A DNA stretch of 64,000 nt from contig NC_092675.1 of NCBI RefSeq assembly GCF_964355755.1, positions 13,841,312 through 13,905,311 on the forward strand. The letters run 5' to 3'. This document shows positions 7,950 to 19,558 of the stretch, piece after piece. The translations under genes were made by a program, and so were the position numbers. The notes beneath the pieces are model-generated. The model made no database searches. It saw nothing but the letters and a program-made list of their open reading frames with translations, and had not been told where the DNA came from. How positions within the stretch are numbered: position 1 is the stretch's first letter; each line of letters opens with the position of its first letter. This stretch comes from Antedon mediterranea (taxonomy: Eukaryota; Echinodermata; Crinoidea; Comatulida; Antedonidae).

Positions 7950-10515
7950 GACCATTTTGAGATTTTCGAAAAAACTTGGTTACACAAAAACATCAAAGTG
8001 CTTAAAATCACATTATAAACCGTTTTAGACCATTTTGAGCATTTCGATAACACTTTTGACACAAAAACATCAAAGAGCACAAAATAGCTTAATATCGTAT
8101 TTAAAAACGTTTTAGACCATTTTGAGCATTTCGACAAAACTTTTTCACACAAAACACCAAAGTGCTTAGAATAGCTTCAAATCGCATTTGGAGACGTTTT
8201 AGACCAATTTGTGCATTTCGATGAAACTTGATTACACAAAAACATCAAAGTGCTTAAAATCACATCATAAACCGTTTTAGACCATTTTGAGCATTTCGAT
8301 AACACTTTTCACACAAAAACATCAAAGAGCACAAAATAGCTTAATATCGTATTTAAAAACGTTTTAGACCATTTTGAGCATTTCGACAAAACTTTTTCAC
8401 ACAAAACACCAAAGTGCTTAGAATAGCTTCAAATCGCATTTGGAGACGTTTTAGACCAATTTGTGCATTTCGATGAAACTTGATTACACAAAAACATCAA
8501 AGTGCTTAAAATCACATTATAAACCGTTTTAGACCATTTTGAGCATTTCGATAACACTTTTCACACAAAAACATCAAAGAGCACAAAATAGCTTAATATC
8601 GTATTTAAAAACGTTTTAGACCATTTTGAGCATTTAGACAAAACTTTTTCACACAAAACACCAAAGTGCTTAGAATAGCTTCAAATCGCATTTGGAGACG
8701 TTTTAGACCATTTTGTGATTTTTGAAAAAACTTGTTAACATAAAAACACCAAAGTGCTTAGAATAGCTTCAAATCACATTTGGAGACGTTTTAGACCATT
8801 TTGTGATTTTCGAAAAAACTTGTTAACATAAAAACACGAAAGTGCTTAGAATAGCTTCAAATCGCATTTGGAAACGTTTTAGACCATTTTGTGATTTTCG
8901 AAAAAACTTGTTAACATAAAAACACGAAAGTGCTTAGAATCACATTATAAACCGTTTTAGACCATTTTGAGCATTTCGATAACAATTTTCACACAAAAAC
9001 ATCAAAGAGCACAAAATAGCTTAATATCGTATTTAAAAATGTTTTAGACCATTTTGAGCATTTAGATAAAACTTTTTCACACAAAACACCAAAGTGTTTA
9101 GAATAGCTTCAAATCGCATTTGGAGACGTTTTAGACCATTTTGTGATTTTTGAAAAAACTTGTTAACATAAAAACACCAAAGTGCTTAGAATAGCTTCAA
9201 ATCACATTTGGAGATGTTTTAGACCATTTTGTGATTTTTGAAAAAACTTGTTAACATAAAAACACGAAAGTGCTTAGAATAGCTTCAAATCACATTTGGA
9301 GACGTTTTAGACCATTTTGTGATTTTTGAAAAAACTTGTTAACATAAAAACACGAAAGTGCTTAGAATAGCTTCAAATCGCATTTGGAAACGTTTTAGAC
9401 CATTTTGCGATTTTCGAAAAAGATTGTTAACATAAAAACACCAATGTGCTTAGAATCACATTATAAACCGTTTTAGACCATTTTGAGCATTTCGATAACA
9501 ATTTTCACACAAAAACATCAAAGAGCACAAAATAACTTAATATCGTATTTATAAATGTTTTAGACCATTTTGAGCATTTCGACAAAACTTTTTCACACAA
9601 AACACCAAAGTGCTTAGAATAGCTTCAAATCGCATTTGGAGACGTTTTAGACCATTTTGTGATTTCGATGAAACTTGATTACACAAAAACATCAAAGTGC
9701 TTAAAATCACATTATAAACCGTTTTAGACCATTTTGAGCATTTCGATAACACTTTTCACACAAAAACATCAAAGAGCAAAAAATAGCTTATTATCGTATT
9801 TAAAAACGTTTTAGACCATTTTGAGCATTTAGACAAAACTTTTTCACACAAAACACCAAAGTGCTTAGAATAGCTTCAAATCGCATTTGGAGACGTTTTA
9901 GAACATTTTGTGTTTTTCGAAAAAAACTGTTAACATAAAAACACCAAAGTGCTTAGAATAGCTTCAAATCGCATTTGGAGACGTTTTAGAACATTTTGTG
10001 TTCTTCGAAAAAACTTGTTACCATAAAAACACCAAAGTGCTTAGAATAGCTTCAAATCGCATTTGGAGACGTTTTAGACCATTTTGTGATTTTTGAAAAA
10101 ACTTGTTAACATAAAAACACCAAAGTGCTTAGAATAGCTTCAAATCACATTTGGAGACGTTTTAGACCATTTTGTGATTTTCGAAAAAACTTGTTAACAT
10201 AAAAACACCAAAGTGCTTAGAATAGAGTCAAATCGTATTTGGAGACGTTTTAGACCATTTTGTGATTTTCGAAAAAACTTGTTAACATAAAAACACCAAA
10301 GTGCTTAGAATAGCTTCAAATCGCATTTGGAGACGGTTTAGACCATTTTATGATTTTGAAAAAACTTGTTAACATAAAAACACCAAAGTGCTTAGAATAG
10401 CTTCAAATCGCATTTGGAGACGTTTTAGACCATTTTGTGATTTTCGAAAAAACTTGTTAACATAAAAACACCAAAGTGCTTAGAATAGCTTCAAATCGTA
10501 TTTGGAGACGTTTTA
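7950..10515. repeat. 30-monomer HOR unit, 2,566 bp (copy 1)
   Basis: Order: E B C D B C D B C A A F B C A A A F B C H B C A A A A A A A, where H is a 77-bp A/D chimera at 9,650. Summed monomer lengths give exactly 2,566, the distance to the next E. Private landmarks are AGCAAAAAATAGCTTATT in B (9,727), GAACATTTTGTG in the A monomers at 9,901 and 9,989, and ATTTTATGATTTTG at 10,341. This is the clearest complete higher-order unit in the window. Confidence 0.92.
9650..9726 (+). repeat. 77-bp chimeric monomer H (A/D fusion)
   Basis: Begins as class A (GACCATTTTGTGATTTCG) and switches to class D (ATGAAACTTGATTACAC) at the shared TTTCGA, with loss of one T. Further copies are at 14,093-14,169, 20,755-20,831, 25,273-25,349 and about 28,181-28,257; the last follows an altered boundary reading ACGTTTTTTATACC. 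The single breakpoint shared by all five copies implies one founder event spread by higher-order duplication. Confidence 0.9.
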
Positions 10516-12392
10516 GACCATTTTGAGATTTTCGAAAAAACTTGGTTACACAAAAACATCAAAGTGCTTAAAATCACATTATAAACCGTTTTAGACCATT
10601 TTGAGCATTTCGATAACACTTTTCACACAAAAACATCAAAGAGCACAAAATAGCTTAATATCGTATTTAAAAACGTTTTAGACCATTTTGAGCATTTCGA
10701 CAAAACTTTTTCACACAAAACACCAAAGTGCTTAGAATAGCTTCAAATCGCATTTGGAGACGTTTTAGACCAATTTGTGCATTTCGATGAAACTTGATTA
10801 CACAAAAACATCAAAGTGCTTAAAATCACATCATAAACCGTTTTAGACCATTTTGAGCATTTCGATAACACTTTTCACACAAAAACATCAAAGAGCACAA
10901 AATAGCTTAATATCGTATTTAAAAACGTTTTAGACCATTTTGAGCATTTCGACAAAACTTTTTCACACAAAACACCAAAGTGCTTAGAATAGCTTCAAAT
11001 CGCATTTGGAGACGTTTTAGACCAATTTGTGCATTTCGATGAAACTTGATTACACAAAAACATCAAAGTGCTTAAAATCACATTATAAACCGTTTTAGAC
11101 CATTTTGAGCATTTCGATAACACTTTTCACACAAAAACATCAAAGTGCTTAAAATCACATTATAAACCGTTTTAGACCATTTTGAGCATTTCGATAACAC
11201 TTTTCACACAAAAACATCAAAGAGCACAAAATTGCTTAATATCGTATTTAAAAACGTTTTAGACCATTTTGAGCATTTCGACAAAACTTTTTCACACAAA
11301 ACACCAAAGTGCTTAGAATAGCTTCAAATCGCATTTGGAGACGTTTTAGACCATTTTGTGATTTTTGAAAAAACTTGTTAACATAAAAACACCAAAGTGC
11401 TTAGAATAGCTTCAAATCACATTTGGAGACGTTTTAGACCATTTTGTGATTTTCGAAAAAACTTGTTAACATAAAAACACGAAAGTGCTTAGAATAACTT
11501 CAAATCGCATTTGGAAACGTTTTAGACCATTTTGTGATTTTCGAAAAAAATTGTTAACATAAAAACACCAAAGTGCTTAGAATCACATTATAAACCGTTT
11601 TAGACCATTTTGAGCATTTCGATAACAATTTTCACACAAAAACATCAAAGAGCACAAAATAGCTTAATATCGTATTTAAAAATGTTTTAGACCATTTTGA
11701 GCATTTAGATAAAACTTTTTCACACAAAACACCAAAGTGCTTAGAATAGCTTCAAATCGCATTTGGAGACGTTTTAGACCATTTTGTGATTTTTGAAAAA
11801 ACTTGTTAACATAAAAACACCAAAAGTGCTTAGAATAGCTTCAAATCACATTTGGAGACGTTTTAGACCATTTTGTGATTTTCGAAAAAACTTGTTAACA
11901 TAAAAACACGAAAGTGCTTAGAATAGCTTCAAATCGCATTTGGAAACGTTTTAGACCATTTTGTGATTTTCGAAAAAACTTGTTAACATAAAAACACGAA
12001 AGTGCTTAGAATAGCTTCAAATCGCATTTGGAAACGTTTTAGACCATTTTGTGATTTTCGAAAAAAATTGTTAACATAAAAACACCAAAGTGTTTAGAAT
12101 AGCTTCAAATCGCATTTGGAGACGTTTTAGACCAATTTGTGATTTTCGAAAAAACTTATCAACATAAAAACACCAAAGGGTTTAGAATAGCTTCAAATCG
12201 CATTTGGAAACGTTTTAGACAATTTTGTGATTTTGAAAAAACTTGTTAACATAAAAACACCAAAGTGCTTAGAATAGCTTCAAATCGCATTTGGAGACGT
12301 TTTAGACCATTTTGTGATTTTCGAAAAAACTTGTTAACATAAAAACACCAAAGTGCTTAGAATAGCTTCAAATCGTATTTGGAGACGTTTTA
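10516..12392. repeat. 22-monomer HOR unit, 1,877 bp
   Basis: Order: E B C D B C D X B C A A F B C followed by seven A monomers, where X is a 77-bp B/D chimera at 11,098-11,174. With the 30-monomer unit it makes up the 4,443-bp duplicated block. The first A after C3 is 89 bp through an extra A (CACCAAAAGTGC), and the sixth A is 87 bp with GACAATTTTGTG. Confidence 0.9.
11098..11174 (+). repeat. 77-bp chimeric monomer (B left, D right)
   Basis: The left half is class B (TTTCGATAACACTTTTCAC) and the right half class D (AAAGTGCTTAAAATCAC), joined within the shared ACAAAAACATCAAAG. Identical copies lie at 15,541-15,617 and 23,574-23,650. A full B monomer follows each, with ATTGCTTAATATCG. The join falls in sequence common to both parents, as expected from homologous unequal exchange. 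Confidence 0.9.
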
Positions 12393-14958
12393 GACCATTT
12401 TGAGATTTTCGAAAAAACTTGGTTACACAAAAACATCAAAGTGCTTAAAATCACATTATAAACCGTTTTAGACCATTTTGAGCATTTCGATAACACTTTT
12501 GACACAAAAACATCAAAGAGCACAAAATAGCTTAATATCGTATTTAAAAACGTTTTAGACCATTTTGAGCATTTCGACAAAACTTTTTCACACAAAACAC
12601 CAAAGTGCTTAGAATAGCTTCAAATCGCATTTGGAGACGTTTTAGACCAATTTGTGCATTTCGATGAAACTTGATTACACAAAAACATCAAAGTGCTTAA
12701 AATCACATCATAAACCGTTTTAGACCATTTTGAGCATTTCGATAACACTTTTCACACAAAAACATCAAAGAGCACAAAATAGCTTAATATCGTATTTAAA
12801 AACGTTTTAGACCATTTTGAGCATTTCGACAAAACTTTTTCACACAAAACACCAAAGTGCTTAGAATAGCTTCAAATCGCATTTGGAGACGTTTTAGACC
12901 AATTTGTGCATTTCGATGAAACTTGATTACACAAAAACATCAAAGTGCTTAAAATCACATTATAAACCGTTTTAGACCATTTTGAGCATTTCGATAACAC
13001 TTTTCACACAAAAACATCAAAGAGCACAAAATAGCTTAATATCGTATTTAAAAACGTTTTAGACCATTTTGAGCATTTAGACAAAACTTTTTCACACAAA
13101 ACACCAAAGTGCTTAGAATAGCTTCAAATCGCATTTGGAGACGTTTTAGACCATTTTGTGATTTTTGAAAAAACTTGTTAACATAAAAACACCAAAGTGC
13201 TTAGAATAGCTTAAAATCACATTTGGAGACGTTTTAGACCATTTTGTGATTTTCGAAAAAACTTGTTAACATAAAAACACGAAAGTGCTTAGAATAGCTT
13301 CAAATCGCATTTGGAAACGTTTTAGACCATTTTGTGATTTTCGAAAAAACTTGTTAACATAAAAACACGAAAGTGCTTAGAATCACATTATAAACCGTTT
13401 TAGACCATTTTGAGCATTTCGATAACAATTTTCACACAAAAACATCAAAGAGCACAAAATAGCTTAATATAGTATTTAAAAATGTTTTAGACCATTTTGA
13501 GCATTTAGATAAAACTTTTTCACACAAAACACCAAAGTGTTTAGAATAGCTTCAAATCGCATTTGGAGACGTTTTAGACCATTTTGTGATTTTTGAAAAA
13601 ACTTGTTAACATAAAAACACCAAAGTGCTTAGAATAGCTTCAAATCACATTTGGAGATGTTTTAGACCATTTTGTGATTTTTGAAAAAACTTGTTAACAT
13701 AAAAACACGAAAGTGCTTAGAATAGCTTCAAATCACATTTGGAGACGTTTTAGACCATTTTGTGATTTTTGAAAAAACTTGTTAACATAAAAACACGAAA
13801 GTGCTTAGAATAGCTTCAAATCGCATTTGGAAACGTTTTAGACCATTTTGCGATTTTCGAAAAAGATTGTTAACATAAAAACACCAATGTGCTTAGAATC
13901 ACATTATAAACCGTTTTAGACCATTTTGAGCATTTCGATAACAATTTTCACACAAAAACATCAAAGAGCACAAAATAACTTAATATCGTATTTATAAATG
14001 TTTTAGACCATTTTGAGCATTTCGACAAAACTTTTTCACACAAAACACCAAAGTGCTTAGAATAGCTTCAAATCGCATTTGGAGACGTTTTAGACCATTT
14101 TGTGATTTCGATGAAACTTGATTACACAAAAACATCAAAGTGCTTAAAATCACATTATAAACCGTTTTAGACCATTTTGAGCATTTCGATAACACTTTTC
14201 ACACAAAAACATCAAAGAGCAAAAAATAGCTTATTATCGTATTTAAAAACGTTTTAGACCATTTTGAGCATTTAGACAAAACTTTTTCACACAAAACACC
14301 AAAGTGCTTAGAATAGCTTCAAATCGCATTTGGAGACGTTTTAGAACATTTTGTGTTTTTCGAAAAAAACTGTTAACATAAAAACACCAAAGTGCTTAGA
14401 ATAGCTTCAAATCGCATTTGGAGACGTTTTAGAACATTTTGTGTTCTTCGAAAAAACTTGTTACCATAAAAACACCAAAGTGCTTAGAATAGCTTCAAAT
14501 CGCATTTGGAGACGTTTTAGACCATTTTGTGATTTTTGAAAAAACTTGTTAACATAAAAACACCAAAGTGCTTAGAATAGCTTCAAATCACATTTGGAGA
14601 CGTTTTAGACCATTTTGTGATTTTCGAAAAAACTTGTTAACATAAAAACACCAAAGTGCTTAGAATAGCGTCAAATCGTATTTGGAGACGTTTTAGACCA
14701 TTTTGTGATTTTCGAAAAAACTTGTTAACATAAAAACACCAAAGTGCTTAGAATAGCTTCAAATCGCATTTGGAGACGGTTTAGACCATTTTATGATTTT
14801 GAAAAAACTTGTTAACATAAAAACACCAAAGTGCTTAGAATAGCTTCAAATCGCATTTGGAGACGTTTTAGACCATTTTGTGATTTTCGAAAAAACTTGT
14901 TAACATAAAAACACCAAAGTGCTTAGAATAGCTTCAAATCGTATTTGGAGACGTTTTA
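12393..14958. repeat. 30-monomer HOR unit, 2,566 bp (copy 2)
   Basis: Same order and lengths as 7,950-10,515. Substitutions seen by eye include AGCTTAAAATCACA near 13,206, ATATAGTATTT near 13,468 and AGCGTCAAATCG near 14,667 where copy 1 has AGAGTCAAATCG. The near identity indicates recent duplication or homogenisation. Confidence 0.9.
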
Positions 14959-17238
14959 GACCATTTTGAGATTTTCGAAAAAACTTGGTTACACAAAAAC
15001 ATCAAAGTGCTTAAAATCACATTATAAACCGTTTTAGACCATTTTGAGCATTTCGATAACACTTTTCACACAAAAACATCAAAGAGCACAAAATAGCTTA
15101 ATATCGTATTTAAAAACGTTTTAGACCATTTTGAGCATTTCGACAAAACTTTTTCACACAAAACACCAAAGTGCTTAGAATAGCTTCAAATCGCATTTGG
15201 AGACGTTTTAGACCAATTTGTGCATTTCGATGAAACTTGATTACACAAAAACATCAAAGTGCTTAAAATCACATCATAAACCGTTTTAGACCATTTTGAG
15301 CATTTCGATAACACTTTTCACACAAAAACATCAAAGAGCACAAAATAGCTTAATATCGTATTTAAAAACGTTTTAGACCATTTTGAGCATTTCGACAAAA
15401 CTTTTTCACACAAAACACCAAAGTGCTTAGAATAGCTTAAAATCGCATTTGGAGACGTTTTAGACCAATTTGTGCATTTCGATGAAACTTGATTACACAA
15501 AAACATCAAAGTGCTTAAAATCACATTATAAACCGTTTTAGACCATTTTGAGCATTTCGATAACACTTTTCACACAAAAACATCAAAGTGCTTAAAATCA
15601 CATTATAAACCGTTTTAGACCATTTTGAGCATTTCGATAACACTTTTCACACAAAAACATCAAAGAGCACAAAATTGCTTAATATCGTATTTAAAAACGT
15701 TTTAGACCATTTTGAGCATTTCGACAAAACTTTTTCACACAAAACACCAAAGTGCTTAGAATAGCTTCAAATCGCATTTGGAGACGTTTTAGACCAATTT
15801 GTGCATTTCGATGAAACTTGATTACACAAAAACATCAAAGTGCTTAAAATCACATCATAAACCGTTTTAGACCATTTTGAGCATTTCGATAACACTTTTC
15901 ACACAAAAACATCAAAGAGCACAAAATAGCTTAATATCGTATTTAAAAACGTTTTAGACCATTTTGAGCATTTCGACAAAACTTTTTCACACAAAACACC
16001 AAAGTGCTTAGAATAGCTTCAAATCGCATTTGGAGACGTTTTAGACCAATTTGTGCATTTCGATGAAACTTGATTACACAAAAACATCAAAGTGCTTAAA
16101 ATCACATTATAAACCGTTTTAGACCATTTTGAGCATTTCGATAACACTTTTCACACAAAAACATCAAAGAGCACAAAATAGCTTAATATCGTATTTAAAA
16201 ACGTTTTAGACCATTTTGAGCATTTAGACAAAACTTTTTCACACAAAACACCAAAGTGCTTAGAATAGCTTCAAATCGCATTTGGAGACGTTTTAGACCA
16301 TTTTGTGATTTTTGAAAAAACTTGTTAACATAAAAACACCAAAGTGCTTAGAATAGCTTCAAATCACATTTGGAGACGTTTTAGACCATTTTGTGATTTT
16401 CGAAAAAACTTGTTAACATAAAAACACGAAAGTGCTTAGAATAGCTTCAAATCGCATTTGGAAACGTTTTAGACCATTTTGTGATTTTCGAAAAAACTTG
16501 TTAACATAAAAACACGAAAGTGCTTAGAATCACATTATAAACCGTTTTAGACCATTTTGAGCATTTCGATAACAATTTTCACACAAAAACATCAAAGAGC
16601 ACAAAATAGCTTAATATCGTATTTAAAAATGTTTTAGACCATTTTGAGCATTTAGATAAAACTTTTTCACACAAAACACCAAAGTGCTTAGAATAGCTTC
16701 AAATCGCATTTGGAGACGTTTCAGACCATTTTGTGATTTTTGAAAAAACTTGTTAACATAAAAACACCAAAGTGCTTAGAATAGCTTCAAATCACATTTG
16801 GAGATGTTTTAGACCATTTTGTGATTTTTGAAAAAACTTGTTAACATAAAAACACGAAAGTGCTTAGAATAGCTTCAAATCACATTTGGAGACGTTTTAG
16901 ACCATTTTGTGATTTTCGAAAAAACTTGTTAACATAAAAACACGAAAGTGCTTAGAATAGCTTCAAATCGCATTTGGAAACGTTTTAGACCATTTTGTGA
17001 TTTTCGAAAAAGATTGTTAACATAAAAACACCAATGTGCTTAGAATCACATTATAAACCGTTTTAGACCATTTTGAGCATTTCGATAACAATTTTCACAA
17101 AAAAACATCAAAGAGCACAAAATAACTTAATATCGTATTTATAAATGTTTTAGACCATTTTGAGCATTTCGACAAAACTTTTTCACACAAAACACCAAAG
17201 TGCTTAGAATAGCTTCAAATCGCATTTGGAGACGTTTA
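14959..17238. repeat. HOR block repeated at 22,992-25,272 (offset 8,033)
   Basis: E at 14,959, the B/D chimera at 15,541, and B at 15,618, 15,870, 16,122, 16,550 and 17,066 all reappear exactly 8,033 bases later. The part 15,792-17,238 is also a copy of 12,645-14,09x at offset 3,147, so this block was assembled from pieces of the 4,443-bp unit. It ends with a one-base loss in GACGTTTAGACC near 17,235. Confidence 0.88.
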
Positions 17239-19558
17239 GACCATTTTGTGATTTTCGAAAAAACTTGTTAACATTAAAACATCAAAGTGTACAGAATAGC
17301 TTCAAATCGCATTTGGAGACGTTTTAGACCAATTTGTGATTTTCGAAAAAACTTGTTAACATAAAAACACCAAAGTGCTTAGAATAGCTTCAAATCGCAT
17401 TTGGAGACGTTTTAGACCATTTTGTGATTTTCGAAAAAAATTGTTAACATAAAAACACCAAAGTGCTTAGAATCACATTATAAACCGTTTTAGACCATTT
17501 TGAGCATTTCGATAACAATTTTCACACAAAAACATCAAAGAGCACAAAATAGCTTAATATCGTATTTTAAAATGTTGTAGACCATTTTGAGCATTTAGAC
17601 AAAACTTTTTCATACAAAACACCAAAGTGCTTAGAATAGCTTCAAATCGCATTTGGAGACGTTTTAGACCATTTTGTGATTTTCGAAAAAACTTGTTAAC
17701 ATAAAAACACCAAAGTGCTTAGAATAGCTTCAAATCGCATTTGGAGACGTTTTAGACCATTTTGTGATTTTCGAAAAAACTTGTTAACATAAAAACACCA
17801 AAGTGATTAGAATAGCTTCAAATAGCATTTGGAGATGTTTTAGACCATTTTGTGATTTTCGAAAAAACTTGTTAACATAAAAACACCAAAGTGATTAAAA
17901 TAGCTTCAAATCGCATTTGGAGACGTTTTAGACCATTTTGTGGTTTTCAAAAAAACTTGTTAACATAAAAACACCAAAGTGCTTAGAATAGCTTCAAATC
18001 GCATTTGGAGACGTTTTAGACCATTTTGTGCATTTCGATGAAACTTGGTTACACAAAAACATCAAAGTGCTTAAAATCACATTATAAACCGTTTTAGACC
18101 ATTTTGAGCATTTCGATAACACTGTTCACACAAAAACATCAAAGAACACAAAATAGCTTAATATCGTATTTAAAAACGTTTTAGACCATTTTGAGCATTT
18201 CGACAAAACTTTTTTACACAAAAGACCAAAGTGCTTAGAATAATTTCAAATCGCATTTGGAGACGTTTTCGACCAATTTGTGCATTTCGATGAAATTTCG
18301 TTACACAAAAACATCAAAGTGCTTAAAATCACATTATAAACCGTTTTAGACCATTTTGAGCATTTCGATAACACTTTTTCACACAAAACACCAAAGTGCT
18401 TAGAATAGCTTCAAATCGCATTTGGAGACGTTTTAGACCATTTTGTGATTTTCGAAAAAACTTGTTAACATAAAAACACCAAAGTGATTAGAATAGCTTC
18501 AAATCACATTTGGAGATGTTTTAGACCATTTTGTGATTTTCGAAAAAACTTGTTAACATAAAAACACCAAAGTGCTTAGAATAGCTTCAAATCGCATTTG
18601 GAGACGTTTTAGACCAATTTGTGATTTTCGAAAAAAATTGTCAACATAAAAACACCAAAGTGTTTATAATAGCTTCAAATCGCATTTGGAGACGTTTTAG
18701 ACCAATTTGTGATTTTCGCAAAAACTTATCAACATAAAAACACCAAAGGGTTTAGAATAGCTTCAAATCGCATTTGGAGGCGTTTTAGACCATTTTGTGA
18801 TTTTCTAAAAAACTTGTTAACATAAAAACACCAAGGTGCTTAGAATAGCTTCAAATCGCATTTGGAGACGTTTTAGACCATTTTGTGATTTTCGAAAAAA
18901 AATTGTTAACATAAAAACACCAAAGTGCTTTAGAATCACATTATAAACCGTTTTAGACCATTTTGAGCATTTCGATAACACTTTTCACACAAAAACATCA
19001 AAGAGCACAAAATAGCTTAATATCGTATTTAAAAATGTTTTAGACCATTTTGAGCATTTAGACAAAACTTTTTCACACAAAACACCAAAGTGCTTAGAAT
19101 AGCTTCAAATCGCATTTGGAGACGTTTTAGACCATTTTGTGATTTTCGAAAAAACTTGTTAACATAAACACACCAAAAGGCTTAGAATAGCTTCTAATCG
19201 CATTTGGAGACATTTTAGACCAATTTGTGATTTTCGAAAAAACTTGTCAACATAAAAACACCAAAGGGTTTAGAATAGCTTCAAATCGCATTTGGAGACG
19301 TTTTAGACCAATTTGTGATTTTCGAAAAAACTTATCAACATAAAAAGACCAAAGTTCTTAGAATCACATTATAAACCGTTTTAGACCATTTTGAGCATTT
19401 CGATAACAATTTTCACACAAAAACATCAAAGAGCACAAAATAGCTTAATATCGTATTTAAAAACGTTTTAGACCATTTTGAGCATTTCGACAAAACTTTT
19501 TCACACTAAACACAAAAAGTGCTTAGAATAGCTTCAAATCGCATTTGGAGACGTTTTA
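17239..19558. repeat. More diverged satellite block
   Basis: Same monomer classes, but with many private changes and fewer close copies in the window. Examples are GTGTACAGAATAGC near 17,288, TTTTAAAATGTTGTAGACC near 17,570, CACTGTTCACAC near 18,123, AAAGACCAAAG near 18,223, GAAATTTCGTTAC near 18,295, GTGCTTTAGAATC near 18,930 and CACACTAAACACAAAAAG near 19,505. It has B monomers at 17,493, 18,097, 18,956 and 19,384. F at 18,876 heads a B1-like rather than a B3 monomer, an exception to the usual linkage. Confidence 0.85.
18349..18435 (+). repeat. 87-bp B/C chimeric monomer
   Basis: Starts like B (CATTTCGATAACAC) and continues as C (TTTTTCACACAAAACACC) into an A-type right half. It directly follows a D monomer, so one exchange within the B-C pair has removed about one monomer. 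I saw no second copy in the window. Confidence 0.8.

Larger units (their letters stand above)
6906..15791. repeat. Near-identical tandem duplication, 4,443-bp unit
   Basis: Copies are about 6,906-11,348 and 11,349-15,791, each roughly 52 monomers. Every landmark checked is shifted by exactly 4,443: CACCAAAAGTGC (7,376), E at 7,950 and 10,516, CACTTTTGACAC in B, the chimera at 9,650, GTGTTCTTCG near 9,996, the B/D chimera at 11,098 and ATTGCTTAATATCG at 11,231. Only scattered substitutions separate them. The right edge is sharp: 11,349 is class A and 15,792 is class D. The left edge is less certain, because A monomers there match their neighbours. Confidence 0.92.

Noticed and set aside
7925-8152. 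Minus-strand open frames of 60-82 codons with a repeated SKCSKWSKT motif (also at 9,549, 12,368, 13,992, 15,318, 20,654, 21,530, 25,172, 29,999, 32,897, 33,527, 45,782, 50,911, 53,803, 56,798 and 57,428)
   Set aside because: They are translations of the satellite: the motif is the boundary box read backwards. They exist only where 78- and 87-bp monomers (multiples of three) follow one another, and stop or shift at the 88-bp A monomers. Near-identical frames recur only because the DNA is duplicated, and nothing suggests a promoter or selection on the protein.
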